NCBI GenBank assembly: GCA_003167055.1
Contig: PMUE01000301.1
Coordinates: 1 to 13,732, forward strand
Length of the DNA: 13,732 nt
Direction: 5' to 3'
Source: Vulcanimicrobiota bacterium
Lineage (GTDB): Bacteria > Vulcanimicrobiota > Vulcanimicrobiia > Vulcanimicrobiales > Vulcanimicrobiaceae
The notes under the pieces are model-generated. The model was not told where the DNA came from. It saw nothing but the letters and a program-made list of their open reading frames with translations, and ran no database searches. Below, one piece after another: positions 6,622-13,147 of this stretch. The position numbers were made by a program, and so were the translations under genes. Position 1 is the stretch's first letter; each line of letters opens with the position of its first letter.

Positions 6622-8838
6622 TTAGCGCGATTGCAGGTGCGTGCGCAGCGCAAGCTGCGCGAGCGCGGCGATTGCGGCGTTGCGCTCCTGGTCTTGCGTG
6701 CCGTAGGCCGTCCGTGTCTCAAGGAGCGCAAGCGCACGCTCGGCGCCGAGCGCGCCAAGCCCGCGCAGCGCGCCCGCGGCGATTGCTTGATGGAACGACG
6801 GGCGATGCAACGCGGCGACCAGGGTCGCATACGCGTGCGGGGCGTGCAGCGCACCGAGTGACTGCAGCGCCGCAGCGATAACGATTGGGTCGGTATCGTT
6901 TGCGGCGGCCTCGAGATCGGCGACCACGGCGGGCGCCGGCGAGGTCAGGCTGGATGCCGCGATTGCCGCCGCGATGCGCACGCGCTTGTCGGAATCGTGC
7001 ATGCCCGCGTCGACCGACGACGCGTCGTTGAGCCCGCCTGCGACAGTTACGGCGTCGGCGCGCATGCCGTAGAAGGCATCGGTCCGCACCGCGCGCGCGA
7101 CCGGCTGCGCGGCGTGTTGCGCGGCGAGCTGGTGCAGCGCCCACTCGCGATCGCCGACGTGTGCTGCGTGCGCGAGCTGGTAGGCGAGCTCATCGACCGG
7201 TTTTGGAAAGATGAGCTCGCGTAAGATTGTGTTGTTTGGATCGAAGAGGACCATCTGCGGTTTCGATGGGATCCCGCGCAGCACGACGGTTTGCGCGTTG
7301 CGGGATATCCATGACGTGATGCGATACGCGTGCCCGTTCGCGAACGCCTCGATGACGACCGGCATGCGGTAAGGCGCACCGTCGTCGTTGCGTTGCCGGA
7401 TGTCGGTCGTAAGCGTTTGCGCCGCCGCGTCGTAGCGGTCGGCAACGACGTAGTGCGGATAGCCGGAACGGTAGAACCACTCGCGCTCGAACCAGGTGAG
7501 GTCGGCGCCGAGCGACGCGCTAATCGACGCGAAAAATTGGGCCGTGTCGGCGTTGCGTTCTTGATATCGGCGCAAGTAGTCGCCCAGCGCGCCGAAAAAG
7601 CGGCGGTCGCCGTACATCGCGCGCAGCATGTGGAGTGCCTGGCCGGCGCGCTCGTGGCTGCTGGCATCGAAGACTTCGATCGGATCACTGTACGCGTTAT
7701 CGACGATCGGTCGCGCATAGCGCTCCGTCTCGGCAAAGTAGGTCTGCTGCGCGCGGTAGCGCTCGTATTCGAAGTGGGCTTCGCCGAAACGGTGCTCGCT
7801 CCAGAGCTCTTCGAAGTACGTCGCGAAGCCCTCGCCGAGCCACGCATTCGACCAATCGGAAAACGAGGCGTCGTCGCCAAACCATTGCTGAACCAGCTCG
7901 TGCGAGACGAGGAGATCGCACGACTGCTCCGGTTCTTCGCTCGCCGGGTGCAGCGCGAGGGCCGTTTGAATCGTTGCCGATGCGTCTTCCATGCCGCCGA
8001 AGAAAAAACGCTCGGCCGTCATCTGATCTTCCTTGTCCCAGGGAAACGGGACGCCGGTGAGTCGCGCGTAGAACGCGACCATGTCTTTGGTAGCGCCGAA
8101 GCACAGCGCATTGAGCGCGGCGTCGGCGGGCTGCACGTACGAATCGACGTCGAGCGAAGCAAGGGTCGTGTGATTGCGGACCAGCGGGCCGGCGGCAAAG
8201 GCGATGAGGTACGGCGCTTTGGGACGCGGCGCATTCCAGTCCCACGTTTCGGTTTGCGAGGTCGCCGTGTGCGCACGCAAATAGCCGTTTCCGATAACGG
8301 TCCAACCGCGCGGAACGGTGACGATCAGTTCGCTCGGCGTCTTCTCGTTCGGTTCATCCCAGGTCGGAAACCAGCGGCGATTGTCGGTGGGTTCGCCCTG
8401 CGTCCAAATCTCCGGCGTGATGGCCGGATACGCGCGGTTGGGGAGAATGAAGTACAATCCGCGCTGCGGGCGTGCCGTGTAGGTGAAGTCGACGACGATG
8501 CGCGCGTTCTCGGCCGCGGGAGCGGCGAGCTGCACGTTGATCCGTTGGCGGACTGCATCGGCCGTATACGTCGCGCGTTGACCGTTGACGGTGAGCGCGT
8601 GGATCTGCAGGCCGACGGCGTCGAATGGCAGCGTGCGCGTGCCATCCTGTTTGGGCCGTACGACGGCGGTCTCGTGACCGAAGAGCTCGCCGTCGGCGAG
8701 GTCGAAGCGCAGGCGCAGGATCGTGTTCTCGAAGCGGTACGGTGCGATCTCGGTTGGGTGCGGATAGCCAAGGCCGTGACCGAACGGCAGCGCGGCGGCC
8801 AGCACCGCAGCGATCAGAGCGGTTTGCGGAAGAAGCAC
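6622..8838 (-). CDS. Exported M1-family aminopeptidase-like protein with altered active site
   Basis: 738 residues: signal peptide (about 1-22), M1 N-terminal beta domain, gluzincin-type catalytic domain (about 190-480), and HEAT repeats from about 555 to the end. Active M1 enzymes have HExxHx18E with two zinc-binding histidines and a glutamate, a G[AG]MEN exopeptidase motif and a catalytic tyrosine in YxKG/YxRG. Here the zinc motif reads HELVQQWFGD (His313-Gln317; CAG at the second His), with Glu336 correctly spaced in GEGFATYFE. The exopeptidase motif is GGMED (281-285). The tyrosine position appears to be His395 (SSHERAGQALHML). So the fold is M1, but zinc binding and catalysis are doubtful. 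The GTG start at 8838 has GAAGG four to five bases upstream and overlaps the end of the GNAT gene by 25 bases, so the two form an operon. The frame continues past the stop with more HEAT sequence. Confidence 0.93.
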   Translation of the reverse strand: MLLPQTALIAAVLAAALPFGHGLGYPHPTEIAPYRFENTILRLRFDLADGELFGHETAVVRPKQDGTRTLPFDAVGLQIHALTVNGQRATYTADAVRQRINVQLAAPAAENARIVVDFTYTARPQRGLYFILPNRAYPAITPEIWTQGEPTDNRRWFPTWDEPNEKTPSELIVTVPRGWTVIGNGYLRAHTATSQTETWDWNAPRPKAPYLIAFAAGPLVRNHTTLASLDVDSYVQPADAALNALCFGATKDMVAFYARLTGVPFPWDKEDQMTAERFFFGGMEDASATIQTALALHPASEEPEQSCDLLVSHELVQQWFGDDASFSDWSNAWLGEGFATYFEELWSEHRFGEAHFEYERYRAQQTYFAETERYARPIVDNAYSDPIEVFDASSHERAGQALHMLRAMYGDRRFFGALGDYLRRYQERNADTAQFFASISASLGADLTWFEREWFYRSGYPHYVVADRYDAAAQTLTTDIRQRNDDGAPYRMPVVIEAFANGHAYRITSWISRNAQTVVLRGIPSKPQMVLFDPNNTILRELIFPKPVDELAYQLAHAAHVGDREWALHQLAAQHAAQPVARAVRTDAFYGMRADAVTVAGGLNDASSVDAGMHDSDKRVRIAAAIAASSLTSPAPAVVADLEAAANDTDPIVIAAALQSLGALHAPHAYATLVAALHRPSFHQAIAAGALRGLGALGAERALALLETRTAYGTQDQERNAAIAALAQLALRTHLQSR

Positions 8839-9242
8839 TGCGCCTTCACTTTCGCGTAGCCGTTGGCGAGATAAAACGCATGGGCGCGCTCGCGCACGAC
8901 GTTCGAGTGGACGATGAGCGTACGTGCGCCGCGATCGCGGGCCCAGCCCTCGGCGGCTGCGAGCAGTTCCCGGCCGACGCCACGGCTACGCAGCCGTTCG
9001 TCGACCACGAAGCCCTCGATGACGGCTTCGAAGCCTTCGACGAAATGCTCGTCAACGCTGACACTCACGCATGCGCTCAACTCGCCGTCGGCGACGGCAA
9101 CCAGCACAATTCGCCGGTCCCCGAGCCGGCGCAGGCGAGCGGCAAGGGCGCTGGCCGCGACCGTGTAACCAAGTTGTTGCAGTAGATCGGACAGCCGATC
9201 GACATCGGTCTCCTGCGCGGGCCGCACGGCTACTTGCTGCAT
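8814..9242 (-). CDS. GNAT-family N-acetyltransferase
   Basis: A 142-residue single-domain acetyltransferase that would transfer the acetyl group from acetyl-CoA to an amine. The acetyl-CoA binding motif is visible at residues 78-100: FVVDERLRSRGVGRELL, with the R/Q-x-x-G-x-G pattern at 85-90. The C-terminal AHAFYLANGYAKVKAQCFFRK is the usual last strand-helix-strand of the family. The N-terminus begins with the typical VRPAQETDVDRLSDLL. The substrate cannot be deduced; small-molecule amines and protein N-termini are both possible for such proteins. It is the first gene of a two-gene unit with the M1 protein, which starts inside its last 25 bases. No Shine-Dalgarno precedes the ATG at 9242, while a -10-like TACACT ends seven bases before it, so the message may be leaderless. 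It is divergent from the DUF6496 gene with 42 bases between the starts. Confidence 0.92.
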   Translation of the reverse strand: MQQVAVRPAQETDVDRLSDLLQQLGYTVAASALAARLRRLGDRRIVLVAVADGELSACVSVSVDEHFVEGFEAVIEGFVVDERLRSRGVGRELLAAAEGWARDRGARTLIVHSNVVRERAHAFYLANGYAKVKAQCFFRKPL

Positions 9243-9284
9243 AAAGCGTAGTGTAACGCATTGATACGGAGGGAACTAGTAGGT

Positions 9285-9524
9285 ATGGCTGCACGAAAGA
9301 AGACCACAAAGACGACGGCGAAGAAGAAGTCGACCCGCAAATACAGCAAAAAGGCTGGGCAAAAAGTCCGCAAAGTGATGGAAGAGTTCGAAGGCGGGAA
9401 GCTCACGTCGGGGCGCTCGGGCAAGAAGGTCACAAGCCGCAAACAAGCGATCGCGATTGGATTGAGCGAGGCGCGGGCCGAAGGCGACAAATTGCCACCC
9501 GCACCCAAGCGTAAACGCAGCTAG
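9285..9524 (+). CDS. DUF6496 small Lys-rich protein
   Basis: A 79-residue, very basic protein. The N-terminal 25 residues are a Lys/Thr/Ala-rich tail like those of bacterial histone H1-like proteins. The core (KVRKVMEEFEGGKLTSGRSG then KKVTSRKQAIAIGLSEAR) matches the DUF6496 family. The biochemical role of the family is not established; the tail suggests nucleic-acid binding (inference). The start at ATG 9285 is preferred: GGAGGG lies 11 bases upstream and the product begins with MAARKKT. The frame is open to a TTG at 9261 that lies before that SD. It starts divergently from the GNAT gene and is followed after 45 bases by glpK on the same strand, so it may be co-transcribed with the glycerol genes. 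Confidence 0.9.
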   Translation: MAARKKTTKTTAKKKSTRKYSKKAGQKVRKVMEEFEGGKLTSGRSGKKVTSRKQAIAIGLSEARAEGDKLPPAPKRKRS

Positions 9525-9527
9525 CGC

Positions 9528-9572
9528 GAAAGGATCGCCTGCCGATGCGCGCGCATGCTAGCCATCGGCATG
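9528..9572 (+). promoter_or_regulatory. SD - hairpin - start codon arrangement of glpK
   Basis: A Shine-Dalgarno-like GAAAGGA (9528-9534) is followed six bases later by GCCGATG (9541-9547), which pairs perfectly with CATCGGC (9563-9569). Two more G-C pairs can form inside after a bulged C (9549-9550 with 9561-9562). The ATG of glpK (9570) follows the stem directly. The linear distance from SD to ATG is 35 bases, far too long, but folded it is about six. The same inverted repeat could instead be a protein-binding operator. Confidence 0.5.
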
Positions 9573-11051
9573 AAATACGTTCTCGCCCTCGATCAAGGGA
9601 CGACCAGTTCGCGTGCGGTCGTCTTCGATCGCACAGGGGCGATCTGTGGCGTCGATCAGCGCGAGTTTCCGCAACGCTTTCCGCAGCCGGGCTGGGTCGA
9701 GCACGATCCCGACGATATCTGGAATTCGCAGCTCGAAACCGCGCGCGGCGCGTTGCGCAATGCGAGGATAACGGCGCGCGATCTGGCTGCGATCGGCATC
9801 ACCAATCAGCGCGAGACGACCGTGCTGTGGGATCGCGCGACCGGACGGCCGGTGCATCGCGCGATCGTGTGGCAAGATCGGCGTACCGCGCCGATCTGCG
9901 AGCGACTCAAAGCGAAGGGCTACGAGGCGACGATTCGTGAGAAGACCGGGCTGCTGATCGATCCGTACTTCTCGGCAACCAAGATCGTGTGGCTGCTCGA
10001 GAACGTCGAAGGCTTGCGCGAACGCGCCGAGCGCGGCGAGATCGCGTTCGGTACCGTTGACAGCTGGCTGATCTACAATCTCACCGCCGGCGCCGTGCAC
10101 GCGACCGACTACACCAACGCGTCGCGCACGCTGTTCTTCAATCTGCGCACGCTGGACTACGACGACGAACTGTTGGTGATCTTCGGCGTCCCGCGCGCTT
10201 TGTTGCCCGAGTTGCGGCCATGCGTCGCCGAGTTTGGAACGGCCGATGCGAGCCTGCTCGGTGCAGCGATCCCGATTGCCGGGGTGGCGGGCGATCAACA
10301 AGCAGCGCTCATCGGGCAAGCCGGGTTCACTAAGGGTTTAGCCAAAAACACGTACGGTACCGGGTCGTTCGTGATGCTCAACAGCGGTGAGGAAATCGTG
10401 AGTAGCAAAAGCGGCTTGATCTCGACCGTCGCGTTTTCGGCGCAGCGCGGCAAGGCCACGTACGCGCTCGAGGGCTCGGTGTTCGTGACCGGCTCGGCCG
10501 TGCAATGGCTGCGTGACGGACTCGGGATTATTGCGTCGTCAGCGGAGATCGGCGAACTTGCGGCGCGGGTGAACGATAGCGACGGCGTCTATTTCGTGCC
10601 GGCGTTTACGGGCTTGGGTGCGCCGTACTGGGATCCGTACGCGCGCGGCGCGATCGTCGGGCTCACGCGTGGGAGCACGAAAGAACATCTCGCGCGCGCG
10701 ACACTCGAAGCGATTGCGTATCAGAGTTGTGACGTAGTTGCAGCGATGGAAGCCGACTCGGGCGTGCGCTTGAGCGAACTGCGCGTCGACGGCGGTGCAT
10801 CGGTCAACGATCTGTTGATGCAGATGCAAGCCGATGTGCTGGGTGTCGACGTCGTGCGTCCGCGCGTTACCGAGACGACGGCGCTGGGCGCCGCGTATTG
10901 CGCGGGGCTGCGAGTCGGCTACTGGCGCGATGTGGACGAGGTCGCGAGCCTCTGGCGAGAAGAACGTCGCTTTCATCCGGCGATCGACGCGACCGAGCGC
11001 GAACGTCGGTTGGCCGGTTGGGCAAGCGCCATTCGAAAAGCCCGTGCGTAA
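9570..11051 (+). CDS. glpK: Glycerol kinase
   Basis: Phosphorylates glycerol to sn-glycerol-3-phosphate with ATP in the cytoplasm. With the start at 9570 the protein has 493 residues and begins MKYVLALDQGTTSSRAVVFD, the canonical N-terminus with the phosphate-binding loop. Glycerol-binding residues are present: Arg81-Glu82 in NQRETT, Trp101 in IVWQDRRT, Tyr133 in IDPYFSATK and Asp242-Gln243 in GVAGDQQAALIG. The FGGY-kinase motifs KNTYGTGSFVMLN, GSVFVTGSAVQWLRDGL and DGGASVNDLLMQMQAD are intact, so the enzyme should be active. An in-frame ATG at 9555 would add five residues, but it lies in the loop of a hairpin; the only SD is 35 bases upstream of 9570, across that hairpin. The stop overlaps the GTG start of glpD by eight bases. 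No glycerol facilitator gene is in the window. Confidence 0.98.
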   Translation: MKYVLALDQGTTSSRAVVFDRTGAICGVDQREFPQRFPQPGWVEHDPDDIWNSQLETARGALRNARITARDLAAIGITNQRETTVLWDRATGRPVHRAIVWQDRRTAPICERLKAKGYEATIREKTGLLIDPYFSATKIVWLLENVEGLRERAERGEIAFGTVDSWLIYNLTAGAVHATDYTNASRTLFFNLRTLDYDDELLVIFGVPRALLPELRPCVAEFGTADASLLGAAIPIAGVAGDQQAALIGQAGFTKGLAKNTYGTGSFVMLNSGEEIVSSKSGLISTVAFSAQRGKATYALEGSVFVTGSAVQWLRDGLGIIASSAEIGELAARVNDSDGVYFVPAFTGLGAPYWDPYARGAIVGLTRGSTKEHLARATLEAIAYQSCDVVAAMEADSGVRLSELRVDGGASVNDLLMQMQADVLGVDVVRPRVTETTALGAAYCAGLRVGYWRDVDEVASLWREERRFHPAIDATERERRLAGWASAIRKARA

Positions 11052-12438
11052 TTTTGCCGCGCTCGACGACGCGTTCGACGTCGTCGTGATCGGCGGCGGG
11101 GCGAGCGGACTCGGTGCGTCAGTCGATGCCGTTTCACGCGGCTATAAAACGGCGCTAGTGGAAGCCGCCGACTTTGCCAACGCGACGTCGAGCCGCTCGA
11201 CCAAATTGATCCACGGCGGTGTGCGTTATTTAGCCGAGGGCGATATCCATTTGGTGCGCGAGGCGCTGCGCGAGCGACGCATCCTGCGCCGCAACGCGCC
11301 GCATCTGGTGCACGACCTTGGGTTTATCTGCCCGGCCTACCGCTGGTTCGAAGCGCCGTACTATTTTGCCGGTCTGCGCGCGTACGATCTTTTGGCCGGC
11401 GCCGAGAACTTCGGGCGCAGCCGCTATTTGAGCGCGCGAGATACCCTCGAACGCCTACCTGCGCTTCGCGCGCAGGGCTTGCGTGGATCGATTCGCTATC
11501 ACGACGGCCAGTTCGACGACGCACGCCTGGCGATTTCGCTCGCGCGTACCGCCATCGATCTGGGCGCGGTCGTCCTCAACTACGCGCGCGCCGTCGCGTT
11601 CGAGCGCAGCGGGGATCGCCTTGCCGGTGTCCGAGTACGCGACGAGGAAACCGGTAGCGAGGTCAGCGTGCGCGCGCGGGTAGTGGTCAACGCCACCGGC
11701 ATCTTCAGCGACGAACTGCGGCGCCTGGACGATCCGGCAGCGCGGCAGCTGCTCAAACTCAGCCGCGGTTCGCACATCGTCGTACCGCGCGAAGTCTTTC
11801 CCGGCGAGGATGCGTTGCTCGTTCCGAAGACCGACGATGGGCGCGTGCTCTTTATCATTCCGTGGCTTGGCCACGTGTTGATCGGGACGACCGACATTCC
11901 GGAAGCACAACCCTCACTCGATCCGGTGCCGTCGGAAGAAGAGATCGACTATTTGCTACGTCATGCGGCGCGCTATCTCGAGCGCCCGATCGCGCGGTCG
12001 CAGATCACCGCGGCATTCTGCGGTTTGCGCCCGTTGGTCGACGGCGCCGCAATAAAGACGCCGCGTCTGTCGCGCGAGCATATCGTTGAGACGTCGAGAT
12101 CCGGCCTGGTGACGATTGCCGGCGGCAAGTGGACCACCTACCGGCAAATGGCACAAGACACGATCGACGTTGCGCTCAAAGTCGGCCGACTGGCCGCGGC
12201 GCCGTGCCGGACGCGGGATCTGCCACTCCACGAGTCGATACTACCGGGGACCGGAACGAAACTCCAGCCGAACTTGGCCTGTACCGAGGATGACGTGGTG
12301 TACGCTATCCGCCACGAGATGGCGCGCACCGTGGATGACGTGCTCGCGCGGCGCACGCGCGCGGCGTTTCTCGACGAGCGTGCGAGTGCCGCGTGTGCAC
12401 CACGCGTGGCGGAATTGCTTTCGCACGAACGAGGATAA
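11044..12438 (+). CDS. glpD: FAD-dependent glycerol-3-phosphate dehydrogenase
   Basis: Oxidises glycerol-3-phosphate to dihydroxyacetone phosphate at the inner face of the membrane and passes electrons to quinone. The FAD-binding GGGASG (residues 17-22) follows a short N-terminus. The family signature STKLIHGGVRYL is present, along with IPWLGHVLIGTTD, FCGLRPLV and the IAGGKWTTYRQMA segment near the substrate site. The start is taken as GTG 11044, overlapping the glpK stop by eight bases; an open frame back to 10834 lies within glpK in another frame and is not coding. At 464 residues it is shorter than most members. It ends right after the DVLARRTRAAFLDERAS segment and ELLSHERG, where homologues usually have about 20-30 more residues. 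Together with GlpK this gives a complete aerobic route from glycerol to triose phosphate. Confidence 0.96.
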   Translation: MRNFAALDDAFDVVVIGGGASGLGASVDAVSRGYKTALVEAADFANATSSRSTKLIHGGVRYLAEGDIHLVREALRERRILRRNAPHLVHDLGFICPAYRWFEAPYYFAGLRAYDLLAGAENFGRSRYLSARDTLERLPALRAQGLRGSIRYHDGQFDDARLAISLARTAIDLGAVVLNYARAVAFERSGDRLAGVRVRDEETGSEVSVRARVVVNATGIFSDELRRLDDPAARQLLKLSRGSHIVVPREVFPGEDALLVPKTDDGRVLFIIPWLGHVLIGTTDIPEAQPSLDPVPSEEEIDYLLRHAARYLERPIARSQITAAFCGLRPLVDGAAIKTPRLSREHIVETSRSGLVTIAGGKWTTYRQMAQDTIDVALKVGRLAAAPCRTRDLPLHESILPGTGTKLQPNLACTEDDVVYAIRHEMARTVDDVLARRTRAAFLDERASAACAPRVAELLSHERG

Positions 12439-12448
12439 GGGAGTCGAT

Positions 12449-13147
12449 ATGCATCCAACCGTCAGGGCCGCGCGCATCGCGGGGGCGATCTATCTTTTAG
12501 AGGTGTTTACCGGCCCGTTTAGCCTGATCTACGTTCCCAACGTGTTGATTGTGAGCGGAAACGCGGCGGCTACCGCGGCCAACATCCTGGCGCACGAGAC
12601 GATGTTCCGTTTCGCCATTCTGGCCGACCTCTTCAGTGGCGTGATCAGCATCTTTCTCGTGCTCGCGCTCTACCGATTGTTCAAGGATGTCGACCACTAC
12701 CAAGCGGTGCTGATGGTCATCTTGGGCGGCGTCGCCGTCGCGCCGGTCTTTTTCATCAACGCGCTGAATTGGATCGCCGCGCTGATGCTGGTGCACGGCG
12801 GTGGATCGCTCACGGCGTTTACCACTCCGCAACTCAATGCGCTGGCAACGCTCTTTCTTCGTCTGCACAGTCAGGGGAACGTCGTCAACGGAATGTTTTG
12901 GGGCCTCTGGCTGCTTCCGTTTGGCTCGCTGGTGATAAAGTCGGGATTTATTCCCCGCTTCTTCGGCTACTGGCTCCTGATCGACGGTCTCGCCTACGTC
13001 GCGATCACGATCATCGGTATATTGGCCCCGCGATATCACGAGACCGCGTTTCTCATCGCGCAGCCGGCGCTCTTCGGGGAGCTCGCGATCGTGCTCTTCC
13101 TCGTTATCCGCGGCGCGAACGTGACCGCGCCCGCTAGCTCGACGTAG
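12449..13147 (+). CDS. DUF4386 family multi-spanning membrane protein
   Basis: A 232-residue integral membrane protein with about six hydrophobic segments. It starts with RAARIAGAIYLLEVFTGPFS, continues with AAATAANILAHETMFRFAI and a later LFLRLHSQGNVVNGMFWGLW, the arrangement of the DUF4386 family, whose function is not established. The ATG at 12449 has AAGGGAG five bases upstream and gives MHPTVRAARIAG; the same frame extends back into glpD, but that part is a shadow of the dehydrogenase gene. It begins ten bases after the glpD stop and is probably the last gene of the transcript. A link to glycerol use is only suggested by position. Its 3' end overlaps the convergent phosphatase gene by 14 bases. 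Confidence 0.9.
   Translation: MHPTVRAARIAGAIYLLEVFTGPFSLIYVPNVLIVSGNAAATAANILAHETMFRFAILADLFSGVISIFLVLALYRLFKDVDHYQAVLMVILGGVAVAPVFFINALNWIAALMLVHGGGSLTAFTTPQLNALATLFLRLHSQGNVVNGMFWGLWLLPFGSLVIKSGFIPRFFGYWLLIDGLAYVAITIIGILAPRYHETAFLIAQPALFGELAIVLFLVIRGANVTAPASST

Noticed and set aside
7330..8859. Long open frame (509 codons) on the + strand opposite the M1 gene
   Set aside because: It is the antisense shadow of a GC-rich gene: Arg/Val/Ala-rich with no recognisable domain, while the minus strand frame has clear M1 motifs.
10834..11043. Upstream extension of GlpD by 70 codons
   Set aside because: This part overlaps glpK in another frame, is Arg-rich and has no family similarity; the FAD motif follows the GTG at 11044 at the normal distance.
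12116..12448. Upstream extension of the DUF4386 protein
   Set aside because: It lies inside glpD in a different frame; a good SD and a typical N-terminus exist at 12449.
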